NCBI GenBank assembly: GCA_036971475.1
Contig: JBAIZL010000006.1
Span: 89,388,046 to 89,452,045 of the forward strand
DNA: 64,000 nt
Direction: 5' to 3'
Origin: Prosapia bicincta
Taxonomy: Eukaryota > Arthropoda > Insecta > Hemiptera > Cercopidae
Of this stretch, positions 12,641 to 24,562 are shown piece by piece. Under the pieces are notes generated by a model that ran no database searches, was not told the DNA's origin, and saw only the letters and a list, made by a program, of their open reading frames with translations. Both the position numbers and the translations under genes were made by a program. The first letter of the stretch is position 1. The number at the start of each line of letters is the position of its first letter.

Positions 12641-13636
12641 ATTAGCGATAGGCTACGTGTATTAGCGGTAGGCTACGTGTATTAGCGGTAGGCTACGTGT
12701 ATTAGCGGTAGGCTACGTGTATTAGCGGTAGGCCACGTGTATTAGCGGTAGGCTACGTGTGTTAGCGGTAGGCTACGTGTATTAGCTGTAGGCTACGTGT
12801 ATTAGCGGTAGGCTACGTGTATTAGCGGTAGGCTACGTGTATTAGTGATAGGCTACGTGTATTAGCGATAGGCTACGTGTATTAGCGGTAGGCTACGTGT
12901 ATTAGCAGTAAGCTACGTGTATTAGCGGTAGGCTACGTGTATTAGTGGTAGGCTACGTGTATTAGCGGTAGGCTACGTGTATTAGTGATAGGCTACGTGT
13001 ATTAGCGGTAGGCTACGTGTATTAGCGGTAGGCTACGTGTAATAGCGGTAGGCTACGTGTATTAGTGGTAGGCTACGTGTATTAGCGGTAGGCTACATGT
13101 ATTAGCGATAGGCTACGTGTATTAGCGGTAGGCTATGTGTATTAGCGGTAGGCTACGTGTATTAGCGGTAGGCTACGTGTATTAGTGGTAGGCTACGTGT
13201 ATTAGCGGTAGGCTACGTGTATTAGTGATAGGCTACGTGTATTAGCGGTAGGCTACGTGTATTAGCGGTAGGCTACGTGTAATAGCGGTAGGCTACGTGT
13301 ATTAGTGGTAGGCTACGTGTATTAGCGGTAGGCTACATGTATTAGCGATAGGCTACGTGTATTAGCGGTAGGCTATGTGTATTAGCGGTAGGCTACGTGT
13401 ATTAGCGGTAGGCTACGTGTATTAGTGATAGGCTACGTGTATTAGCGGTAGGCTACATGTATTAGCGGTAGGCTACGTGTATTAGTGGTAGGCTACGTGT
13501 ATTAGTGATAGGCTACGTGTATTAGCGATAGGCTACGTGTATTAGCGATAGGCTACGTGTATTAGCGGTAGGCTACGTGTATTAGCGGTAGGCTACGTGT
13601 ATTAGCGGTAGGCTACGTGTATCAGTGATAGACTAC
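12641..13636. repeat. 20-bp minisatellite, about 50 copies
   Basis: Unit ATTAGCGGTAGGCTACGTGT with point variants (AGTGATA, AGTGGTA, CTACATGT, CTATGTGT). The monomer length is strictly 20 bp throughout. A block of about 240 bp (12 monomers) is repeated without change: about 12920-13187 equals 13160-13427. Confidence 0.97.
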
Positions 13637-14770
13637 GACATTGCGTGAGCCTGTTTGATATTAAGAAGCTACAGCAATTTAGGCAACAGAGAAACCATAA
13701 CGAAACTGGCTTCTGCGAGATTAAACCCATGAGGTTACCACTTGATGACGTTTTATTGAATCATGGACATGATCACGCGATCGCCTCTAGCGATGTGGTA
13801 TCTTTAGGCCACGCCTCTATAATTTCGTCAGAATGTTGCATCACTTGCACACAAATCCGAAATGCGCTGACTGAATAGCATGTTCTGTTCAAGTGTATCA
13901 ATCATGAGTCCGTTGGCCATGAATAAAGACGCCTATAGGGAGACCTGCTCTTTAAGATAGCACTTAGAGTTATCCTGCCTATAGAACTATTTAACGTCTT
14001 TAAGGTTAATGACATATCACAAACCAATTCATGATTTTACAAATAGACTCTACTTTTTTATTTTCTATCCGAAAATATTTTTCAAGAGCTAAATGTTTAT
14101 TAGTTTAATAAACTAGTAGTAGCCTACAATTCGACTTGTTAATGTTAATAGATGTTTATTAAAAATAATGAAATATTTTATTGTAATTATGTTAAAAGTA
14201 TTGTTTATGAATGTAAAAACTGTAAATTATGGCTTAATATTCAATTAATAAACTTTTAGGTCTTGAAAAGCATTTTCAAATAGTAAATCGAAACGTAAAG
14301 TGTATTTGTGTTAGCATTAATTGGTCTGTGATCTGGCATTAACCTTCTATTAATAGGCATTAAATAAAATCTATAGAACTAAATAAATATATATGAATTC
14401 AATCGATAAAAGATTTTCGTTCTTTATAAGGTTACTAACAGATCTGCTTGCCACCTAATCTTTCACTAAAAAGTCATTTTACTTTATTTATAGCCCTGTA
14501 TTGAATTTCGAATTTTTTCTGGACCACTATAAAGATATTCACTTAAAAACCGTTTACATGGAGATTTTAACAATTATCAAGGCCATCTCACACTTGTACC
14601 TAGAGAGTACCTCCACCTGTTTGTAACCTATTCAAGTGTATTGTAATATTAAGTGAGATGTACTAGACCTATCGTAACAGCGGGTTTTACAGCCGATCGA
14701 TCAGATGTAAATATTAATATGTGGATTGGTTGGGATTAATTTCATCGGTAAAACTTAAATTGACATTTTA
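13637..14770. other. intergenic, no supported gene
   Basis: Unique AT-rich sequence. The 77-codon frame at 13645-13878 is not recognised. Confidence 0.5.
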
Positions 14771-14911
14771 ACTAAACACTTTTAAATATTTATAAACTTG
14801 CCTATACTAGCACTTACTTAAGTTTGTTGAGGACGGCCGTTTCGGGAGATGTGTCCAATTGTCAACTCAGACAGTTACGGTCAAGTTTATTAACATTTAA
14901 AAGTGTTTAGT
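14771..14911. mobile_element. foldback unit with hammerhead-like centre
   Basis: Arms 14771-14800 and 14882-14911 are inverted copies matching at 28 of 30 positions (ACTAAACACTTTTAAAT...). The 81-bp centre carries a minus-strand hammerhead-like motif. Confidence 0.55.
14827..14869 (-). ncRNA. hammerhead-like motif, ACGGCCGT family (U3/A8 core)
   Basis: On the minus strand, stem I TGAG (66-69 of 14800s) pairs with CTCA (28-31). The core reads TTGACAA (14865-14859) instead of CTGANGA. GAAA is at 14843-14840. Stem III is the palindrome ACGGCCGT (14840-14833) and position 17 is C. Stem II is weak (GGA/TCC with an unpaired C). C3 and G8 are both changed, to U and A. Confidence 0.35.
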
Positions 14912-17496
14912 GATAACTAGTAGCTCACGTGAAGATAGAATCAACAAATATTGACATTTTAAATTAAAATTTTACAATTAAAACAATTATTGTAAAAGTA
15001 TGCAACGTGCAACCATACAAATGAGTCAGCTATTATAATCTAGTTTGAGAACGCAACTTGCTCTATTGAATATTAAACTAATTGAATACTTACAGAACCT
15101 CTTTCTATTTATTTCCTGTTGAATCGATATAAACAGTATGTAATCACAATGTATTCATTTATATTGCATATATACCTATAAAATCCAATGCCTTATGGAT
15201 CACAGATCATCCATAATATATGTTTGTAATGTCTGGAGTACTTCTAAGCTATCTAAAGGTAATTTTATGATTATTAAATGAAGTCCGTTGAGTTTTAAAT
15301 ACACAGTAGGCCCTAACTATAAAATTTGTACAGAAAAGTTCAATCATTAAAATGATAAATTGTATTAACAAAACTAATAATATAGTGTTATTACTAACGT
15401 GTAGCAACGAACATTCACAAACTTCGTCATTGCATTGTTTGTAAACATTTAGGACCTACTTCTCGTCGAACTAATTTCCCGAACTTTGATAATACTGTAT
15501 ATATATCCTTGTTTAATCTTATTTTAATTTGTGTTAACACTTAATAACTCATTAGTATTGTACAACTTTTAAAAAGTTAAAGAAACATACATTAATTTTC
15601 TTATTTAAAAGAAAACTGGCAATATTCCTTTTTAGTAATTAATTACTTACTGCGATTTGATTTCAAGTACTACAGATTTTTAAACAGAAAAGGAGAAATT
15701 TAATAAACAAATAGGTAACTGGGAAAACAAAAATGTAACTGAATCAAATGCAATGTTATGAATAAAATGAAAGAGCCTAGCTATTAACCTATGTACAACA
15801 ATTGATGCAAACAAAGGTTAACACTGGTTATCATTCGTCCGTCTTCATTTCATATTGTTTGGCAAAAAGCAGGTTCTTTACAACAAATTTACCTCCAATT
15901 CTTAATTTTGTTCCGCATGTTTCTTTCAGGTATCGCATCCTGCCTCCTCTTTTTCCGCGCTCTGTCCCTAATTTTATCCTTAAGCAAACATATTTTGTAA
16001 CAATGTTTACTGAATATGTCTCGTGGTAATGGCCAGGTATAATCGTCTGAGACACTCCACAACCCTTCTTTTGTTACAGAGACGTAAACAGGAAAGTTTG
16101 GGGGTGGTCATTGTCGAAGCCAGTATTTTTAGAAGTCAAGATAAAACGGACCTTTGAGTTTTATACTACATGGCCGGTCAGACATGTTCGTATTTCCTCC
16201 TTTTATAATTTGTTATTGTTCATCATTTAAATGTTTAGTTTCTTTTCAAAATATGAGAAGGTTGACCTGCTTGTCCTGCCCCCCTTCACTGAATACGACC
16301 ATCCATCGTTTCTTTTCTAACTTTCCAAAAATAATATTTATATTCACTCAATGTTATGAGTTGACGTTGTCGACTGTACTTTGACATAAATAGGCCTACG
16401 TAAGTATTACAACTCGTAAATAAGTGTCATTTTCACACAAACACTAATCTAAGTTGCAGTGATTAAATGAAAAGAGTGGACTATAATTTAAATTTGTGTG
16501 GAGAACGCCTGCGGAATAGCAATGCGACAATCCACAACAATTTTGATCAGTTGAAGTCCACGCACTTTTGATTAGTAAAACGTCGCGTAATTTGATTAGT
16601 TGAATTTTTGTCATTTGAAGGAAGTTCTAATAACAGATAATCCCGATGACCTGTATAGATGAATTCAGGGTTTCCCAAAAGTAACAATCAGGGATGCAGT
16701 TGGCACTCTCTATCCCTGTTCAGTTTGCATTACTCGAACCACGTCTGTTACACATTCAGCTTAGTAGCTGTCTTCTTGTTTTTTCCAGATCCTTACGTGT
16801 GATGACTCCTTTAGAATAGTTTGGCGTTTTGTGGGGAGACACAGGAACTTTAGCTTGAAAGAAGAAGGACGTCATCCTTAGCAAGGCAAGGGATTTCTTA
16901 ACATTAGATGACTTTATCAATAGTGTTCCAATACGCGTGGAAGAGACAGAACTTGCGGCACATCCATTGCCTTATTGATCACAAAAGTTGTCAACTTAGA
17001 CAGGACTTTCCAACTTCCGCACACGAGGCTACTAAATACGTAGGTGGTAGTTCAGCTGTTGTTACTACCACGTGTAGTCAACAATCGGTTTCAATAGGTC
17101 TCTTTCCTCCAACCTGATTTGACATTTGGTTGTTTTCCATAAATATTTTAAGGCCATCCGTCATGTCAGGCGTTACGGGTGAGACTATGAAAACGGGGAC
17201 ACACACGGATCACTTTCGATCATTTCCAACCCCCCGTAATATTGAGCCAATAGCTTCCTCCTTGGTTCGAATGGATGGGCATCAGTCGAGAACTCGTGAT
17301 ACTGTCCACAGGCTACGACACCCGTGCACAGCGGACACTCCCTGACCAGGGGTCGAAGTGGTTATTGTACCAACAACTGCTCAATCTCACACCTGCATCC
17401 CGGACCAGAGTTTGTCTAGCTCTGGTCTTTACAGCACTCCCAACGTGCAACGGCCCTGACCAGTCATAATCCCTAAGAGAAAATGTTAGTATAAAA
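14912..17496. other. intergenic, no supported gene
   Basis: AT-rich to about 15800, then a more balanced stretch at about 16500-17480. That stretch holds a possible exon after the acceptor CTTGTTTTTTCCAG (ending 16792) with 30 open codons, and a hairpin GACCAGAG/CTCTGGTC at 17403-17427. No family was recognised. Confidence 0.4.
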
Positions 17497-19850
<2,354 letters not shown>

Positions 19851-19852
19851 AG

Positions 19853-20054
<202 letters not shown>

Positions 20055-20104
20055 TAAACAACACTTTCATAAACAAGAAGTTTTATTTTATTTTTCTTAA
20101 TACA

Positions 20105-20145
20105 TTGAAGCTTTTCGCTGATTGGCAGTATCAGCATTATCAAAA
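20105..20145 (-). ncRNA. hammerhead-like motif with U3/A8 core
   Basis: Minus strand: core TTGATAA (20143-20137), extra base U, stem II GCTGA/TCAGC (five perfect pairs), GAAA, palindromic stem III AAGCTT (20113-20108), C17. Stem I is short (TT+A with AAU). Everything fits the fold except C3 to U and G8 to A, which would keep the 3-8 pair as U-A. Confidence 0.45.
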
Positions 20146-20221
20146 TTTTCAAAGTACCTTATAGTTCTGACTATGCATGACTCCAGATGTAACCATAGAA
20201 CTATAAAGTACTTTGAAAATT

Positions 20222-20260
20222 TTGATAATGCTGATACTGCCAATGCGAAAAGCTTCAATG
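20222..20260 (+). ncRNA. hammerhead-like motif, second arm, stem II damaged
   Basis: Partner of the 20105-20145 motif. It has the same TTGATAA core at 20222-20228 and AAGCTT at 20250-20255. A 3-base deletion relative to the other arm leaves only two pairs in stem II. Probably inactive. Confidence 0.35.
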
Positions 20261-20394
20261 TATTAAGAAAAATAAAATAAAACTTCTTGTTTATGAAAGT
20301 GTTGTTTAATCGTGTAGGCTCTATATAAAACAAGAAAAGGAAATTCATCTAAGGATTACAATTTTATATATAATACGTTTTCTTGTTTAATAAT

Positions 20395-20452
20395 TTAAAA
20401 CAACATAGGTTATAAATTAATAAATATTCTTTTATTTGAATAACCTATGTTG

Positions 20453-20459
<7 letters not shown>
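20395..20459. repeat. short hairpin, 19-bp arms
   Basis: TTAAAACAACATAGGTTAT at 20395-20413 is the exact reverse complement of 20441-20459. The spacer is AT-rich, and an (AT)n run follows directly. It may be a stripped foldback of the same class. Confidence 0.7.

Positions 20460-20515
<56 letters not shown>
20460..20515. repeat. (AT)n microsatellite
   Basis: Pure AT run of about 56 bp separating the hairpin from the second PLE piece. Confidence 0.95.
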
Positions 20516-20519
<4 letters not shown>

Positions 20520-20592
20520 TATGGTGATATGTTTTCTTGTATATATAGTTAATAAATTAAAAATATTTCAAAAACAAGAATACTTTTAATGA

Positions 20593-20898
20593 AAGAAATT
20601 TCTTACAAAAAAGAAATTAAAAGAAAGATACAAAGAACATTTAAACGCTTATATCAAATCAAACATATACAAATCCAATTTAGCTACGCATTGTATTAAT
20701 AATGGACATGAGTTTCCGGAAATAGAAAATATGAAATTAATAAATGAATTAAATAAAGGATTAAAAATGAATATAATTGAAACATTGGAAATTTATAAGC
20801 ATAAAGTTAAAGACAAATTAATTGATGAACAAATTCAAGTGAGATCAAGGCACCAAACTATTTATAAGGTCATTGATGTTATAGAAAAAATTACATAA
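20593..20898 (+). pseudogene. PLE GIY-YIG endonuclease C-terminus (fragment)
   Basis: About 100 open codons end at TAA 20896-20898. The frame begins KKFLTKKKLKERYKEHLNAY, where R and EH correspond to the GIY-YIG helix, as in RSFKIRFEEH of the first PLE. The usual PLE downstream features follow: SNLATHCINNGHEF (His and Asn conserved), ETLEIYKHK (the catalytic-domain Glu region) and a terminal LIDEQIQV block. The RT, linker and GVY/YIG strands are missing. Upstream the frame meets a stop at 20590, where the inverted arm joins, so this is a 5' truncation rather than a gene. The part present has no frameshift, which suggests a fairly young insertion. Confidence 0.8.
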
Positions 20899-20975
20899 AG
20901 TTCAATACTTATAAACATATGATTCTTTGTAGTACATATGATTACTTTTGTAAAAGTATTTTATTAGATAATTTT

Positions 20976-21021
20976 TTTCCTGAAGATGCTGATACTATTT
21001 TATCGGCGAAAAGCTTTGAAT
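20976..21021 (+). ncRNA. hammerhead-like motif, PLE 3' end
   Basis: Core CTGAAGA 20980-20986 (consensus with N7=A), extra U 20987, stem II GCTGA 20988-20992 with TCGGC 21003-21007 (one G-U pair), GAAA 21008-21011, stem III AAGCTT 21011-21016, U17. Stem I is only three pairs plus more beyond a mismatch. It lies about 80 bp downstream of the PLE stop codon, linking this ribozyme family to PLE terminal repeats. Confidence 0.6.
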
Positions 21022-21076
21022 AAATATATTCATTAAAAGTATTCTTGTTTTTGAAATATTTTTAATTTATTAAATA

Positions 21077-21089
21077 TATATATATATAT

Positions 21090-21138
<49 letters not shown>
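21077..21138. repeat. (AT)n microsatellite
   Basis: AT run interrupted once by TTAA. It is part of the 354-bp duplicated segment. Confidence 0.95.
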
Positions 21139-21141
<3 letters not shown>

Positions 21142-21219
21142 CAAATATGTTTTCCTGTTAGAATTATTTTTAAGATTAAATAAATACACAATTACAGGAA
21201 TAATTTATTGAAACAATAA

Positions 21220-21265
21220 ACTCAAAGCTTTTCGTTGGTTGACGTTACCAACATCCTCAGGAATT
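21220..21265 (-). ncRNA. hammerhead-like motif, CTGAGGA core
   Basis: Minus strand: core CTGAGGA (21260-21254), extra U, stem II GTTGG/CCAAC, GAAA, stem III AAGCTT (21230-21225), U17. Stem I is AATTC with GAGTT (five pairs, one G-U). All core positions are consensus. Confidence 0.6.
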
Positions 21266-21323
21266 ACAATACTAAGAATGACAAAAGAACTGTCTAACAA
21301 ATATGAAGTTACTAGATCAATAT

Positions 21324-21368
21324 CTTCCTGAGGAAGTTGGTAATGTCAACCAACGAAAAGCTTTGAGT
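21324..21368 (+). ncRNA. hammerhead-like motif, CTGAGGA core, A insertion
   Basis: Core CTGAGGA 21328-21334, extra A 21335, stem II GTTGG 21336-21340 with CCAAC 21350-21354, GAAA, AAGCTT 21358-21363, U17. The extra base is A here rather than U. Stem I is weak (CTT/GAG). Confidence 0.55.
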
Positions 21369-21420
21369 GTATTAAGTTCAATAAATTATTCCTGTAATTG
21401 TGTATTTATTTAATCTTAAA

Positions 21421-21435
21421 TATATATATATATAT

Positions 21436-21492
<57 letters not shown>
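21421..21492. repeat. (AT)n microsatellite
   Basis: AT run with a TTAA interruption, the copy of 21077-21138. Confidence 0.95.
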
Positions 21493-21495
<3 letters not shown>

Positions 21496-21496
21496 C

Positions 21497-21774
21497 AAAT
21501 ATGTTTTCCTGTTAGAATTATTTTTAAGATTAAATAAATACACAATTACAGGAATAATTTATTGAAACAATAAACTCAAAGCTTTTCGTTGGTTGACGTT
21601 ACCAACATCCTCAGGAATTACAATACTAAGAATGACAAAAGAACTGTCTAACAAATATGAAGTTACTAGATCAATATCTTCCTGAGGAAGTTGGTAATGT
21701 CAACCAACGAAAAGCTTTGAGTGTATTAAGTTCAATAAATTATTCCTGTAATTGTGTATTTATTTAATCTTAAA
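21497..21774. mobile_element. PLE-type foldback unit 3b, tandem copy of 3a
   Basis: Identical by eye to 21143-21420 at an offset of 354 bp. It includes both hammerhead-like motifs (minus 21574-21619, plus 21678-21722) and the flanking AT run. The 354-bp segment is therefore a very recent tandem duplication. Confidence 0.8.
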
Positions 21775-21784
21775 TATATATATA

Positions 21785-22078
21785 TATAATAAAATATGTA
21801 TTCTTGTGTATCATTGAAAATAATAAGAGATATAAAAATACAAGAATAATTTATTGAATTATACAATTCAAAGCTTTTCGTTGGCAAACAGTACCCACAG
21901 CATCGGGAATAAGGCATACAAATGTTAGCTAGATCCTTGGGTGGGTTGGAACTAACACTTGTATACTTGATATTCTTTATTATTCCCGATCCTGTAGGTA
22001 CTGTTCGCCAACGGGAAGCTTTGAATTCTTTAATTCAATAAATTATTCTTGTATTTGTATTTCTCTTATTTTTTCATG
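21785..22078. mobile_element. PLE-type foldback unit 4, diverged
   Basis: The left edge is AAAATATGTATTCTTGTGT, as in unit 1. Imperfect arms run about 21820-21909 and 21972-22070. The hammerhead remnants are damaged in both arms: the CCGATGC and CCGATCC cores are non-consensus, and one arm has GGGA for GAAA. AAGCTTTG is kept. Probably inactive. Confidence 0.6.
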
Positions 22079-23014
22079 TATATTCATCAACCATCGCCAT
22101 CAAAGGCCGGCGCAGGTGAGTTGACGTTTATTGACTGGACATGAAAATGGACGAAACTTAGTAAGGGCATGTTTTCATTACAAAATTCATTCCAAATATT
22201 TACAATAGGTTTTGCTTTTTTGTTTTGAATATTAGAGGGAGAATAAGGTAAGAATATTTTCATTTCATGATCAGGAATTACGAAAGAGTTTCTTATTAAT
22301 AGGAACCTAAATATACACATTTTTTTCAATAACAATTGAAGCTTGATTTAGACAGTTGGATGAAATGCAAGAGCCGTTTACTAAATGAGTCAATTTATTA
22401 TGAAAAATGCATTGTTTTATTTAGTAATTTATTACAGTTTAGATCTATTTAGAAATTTAGTTGAATCAAGTCAAGTTTTTCGTAAATTTTGTTACGTTAT
22501 ATTAGAAAGATAAAAACATTATGACTCCTAAGCTCTAGTAAAATGTCAAAGATCAACAGTTTTAAGAAAATCATCGCTGAGGAAAATGTTTTTGTAACAG
22601 ATTTACAGCTACGCTAGCTGCACGTAACAACAATAGTTGCAATCAAGCAGTTAATAAAATTATTCATTCGTCTAATTGAACAAGTTTTTTTGGTAAGTAA
22701 TTACGTCATTACTAAGGAAAACGTATAAAAGTGACTTTAATACGGGGATTGGAAGAAAGGATTCTTTTAGGTTTTACAAACTTGAAGAAATATTTCTACT
22801 GGAATAATGCTTCAGAAACCCTATAATATTTCTTTATATTGTTACGAGAGCTTTAAATCCTAAAAAAACGTGTCCCGGAGAAGAAAATTATTGTGATAAG
22901 TCATTAGATGTGTTGGTTTTTATAATATTCTATTATCCCTAATAGGGGGGGGGGGGTATTATCGTTCCAAACTGTTAAAAAGACCATAGTTGAGGACAGC
23001 AACCTTTAGCAAGG
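22079..23014. other. intergenic, no supported gene
   Basis: Unique AT-rich sequence with a G10 run near 22946-22955. No gene or RNA was recognised. Confidence 0.5.
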
Positions 23015-23018
23015 CTAC

Positions 23019-23188
23019 GGTTAACTCTCAGCAACATCCTCTATACAGAAGGACTCCTTGGGCATGCGAGAATAACGGAAAGGTTTCTTAAACACATGGC
23101 AAAGGTTAACTCTCACCAACATCCTCTATACAGAATGACTCCTTGGGCATGCGAGAATAACGGAAAGGTTCCTTAAACACATGGCAAA
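23019..23188. repeat. 85-bp tandem duplication
   Basis: Two copies starting GGTTAACTCTCA at 23019 and 23104, each containing CTTGGGCATGCGAGAATAAC. Only a few mismatches (GCAAC/CCAAC, GAAGGA/GAATGA). Confidence 0.9.
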
Positions 23189-23779
23189 GGTTAAATCTTC
23201 TGCAACCTTAATGGAAACGTTTGGTTATATCAGTCAAGCTGGTTATATCGCTGTCAATATTAGTTACAAGTTTGCTTATATCTTCTCCTACATTAACCAC
23301 AGGTTTGAATTTAATCGTCTATTTACAAATAAAATTTAACGTCGATGAAAACTTTCTCGTCAGTTGTATTGAAATAATTATAACAATTTTACCTCAGTAT
23401 TTTTTCAGATATAATAATAATAGGATCGTAAGGTATTTAGAAATTCAAATTGAAATGTAAACTTTTGTATACGAATTCGTATAAGATTTCTTATACTGAA
23501 ACGCCTATATTAGTTTCATAGTGCAACAAAGAACAAACGTCTTCAGTTTTTATCGCAGACATATATTCACTTTCCAAGTCATGTTTAGGCAATAGCAAAA
23601 TATGTAGCAAAGATCAAGTGAAAATTAGTGGACAGTCAACTGTCGCCAACGTTAGAGTGAGACTTAGAAATATAACCAATTAGACAGATTTGACAGCGTT
23701 TCGTTATTTACAAAGTGTTTTCCCATTAGAGCTTAGCTAGTGAGATTAATTCAATAAAGGTAAATAGTAAAAAAGTGTT
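23189..23779. other. intergenic, no supported gene
   Basis: AT-rich unique sequence. The 79-codon frame at 23221-23460 is hydrophobic low-complexity and not recognised. Confidence 0.5.
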
Positions 23780-23810
23780 CTCAAAATTTCACTAAACATT
23801 AGTTTCTTCA

Positions 23811-23852
23811 CACAGACTAGTTTCGACGACGATATTTGGCATTATCAAAACT
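23811..23852 (-). ncRNA. decayed hammerhead-like motif, ACTAGT family (U3/A8 core)
   Basis: Minus strand: core TTGATAA (23848-23842), extra U, GAAA, palindromic stem III ACTAGT (23821-23816), C17. It is homologous to the better copy at 29782-29827, since the sequence outward of the ribozyme (CATTAGTTT, TTCACTA...) also matches. Stem II and stem I are eroded, so this is a relic. Confidence 0.35.
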
Positions 23853-24013
23853 GAAAACCCGTACCGTATTACTTACTTCTTACAGCAGGCGTCCAGCTTC
23901 AGTTGTAGCCGATGGCCCGATATCCATGATAAATTGTCATTGCAGAGTTCCAATGATTTTTGTTTGTTAGAATAGAAAGGGAAGGTAGAAAAATCTACTC
24001 AAATGTATAAGTA

Positions 24014-24560
24014 CAGGGTTATCACAAAATAATAGTGCGGTTTCGAACATGGTTAAAGAAAAACCGAATTACTTATAGTTAATGTTGCTTATTCGTCTAA
24101 TTTGTTGTCTCAAACAGTTTTTGTTTACATAATTAACAAATTTCAATAAGTGCGCCCTTAGTCGCTCGTTAAATGTTCAAACGGTACTCAACTTCTCTCC
24201 AAACCATTCGTTAACATTTCTTCGGTTATGGTTGTCATTGATTCATTAGTCTTGTATTTTAAGTGGTTCAGATCGCAAATTTGTTTGTGAATAAACAACG
24301 CTTTTGATGCATCCCCAACATTTTTGACGGATTTTAATTCAGCCATCAATAAATCCCACTTTGCTTTATCTTTATCCGAGAACATAGTAACTTACTAAAC
24401 TCACCGCAACAACAATACAAAAACTGGTGTTGAGGCTAGAGCAGCTTATAAACAAACTTTTTGGTTGTAGGCTATCACAGATACCAATATAACATCTAGA
24501 AATTTCCCTACAATCTTCCACGAATTACTGAAGCCGCAACATTCTTTTAAGATAACCCTG
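24014..24560. mobile_element. mariner/Tc1-type miniature element
   Basis: The ends CAGGGTTATC (24014) and GATAACCCTG (to 24560) are exact inverted repeats of 10 bp. Similarity extends to about 30 bp (CAAAATAATAGTGCGGTTTC against TAAAAGAATGTTGCGGCTTC read inward). Each end is flanked by TA (24012-24013, 24561-24562), the mariner/Tc1 target duplication. At 547 bp it is too short for a transposase, so it is non-autonomous. Confidence 0.75.
24188..24385 (-). CDS. 65-codon open frame inside the mariner-type element
   Basis: A 65-residue charged, probably helical product (MFSDKDKAKWDLLMAELKSV at the start, ending NGLERS) is encoded wholly between the terminal inverted repeats. Its composition is more protein-like than other short frames in the window. 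I do not recognise it as a mariner transposase segment: there is no D,D34D block and no clear HTH. It could be a captured exon, a remnant of the parent element's unrelated coding region, or chance. No promoter or splice signals were assessed. Confidence 0.2.
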   Translation of the reverse strand: MFSDKDKAKWDLLMAELKSVKNVGDASKALFIHKQICDLNHLKYKTNESMTTITEEMLTNGLERS

Positions 24561-24562
24561 TA

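Larger units (their letters stand above)
20516..21076 (+). mobile_element. 5'-truncated Penelope-like element, second family
   Basis: The left edge AAATATGGTG...TTTTCTTGT is also found at 27724. An arm at about 20549-20590 is the reverse complement of about 21028-21072. Between them lie the GIY-YIG C-terminus (20593-20898), an AT-rich 3' untranslated part and a plus-strand hammerhead motif (20980). The inverted arm is attached directly upstream of the truncated coding sequence. This is the same reversed-3'-end layout as the PLE at 293-2137. Confidence 0.8.
21143..21420. mobile_element. PLE-type foldback unit 3a
   Basis: Arms of about 94 bp (about 21169-21262 against 21327-21420) with a 64-bp spacer. 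Hammerhead-like motifs lie in both arms. The left-edge motif is AAATATGTTTTCCTGT. Confidence 0.7.

Noticed and set aside
17255..17275. GGTTCGAATGG as a tRNA B box
   Set aside because: It does not match GGTTCGANTCC, and no A box or cloverleaf can be drawn upstream.
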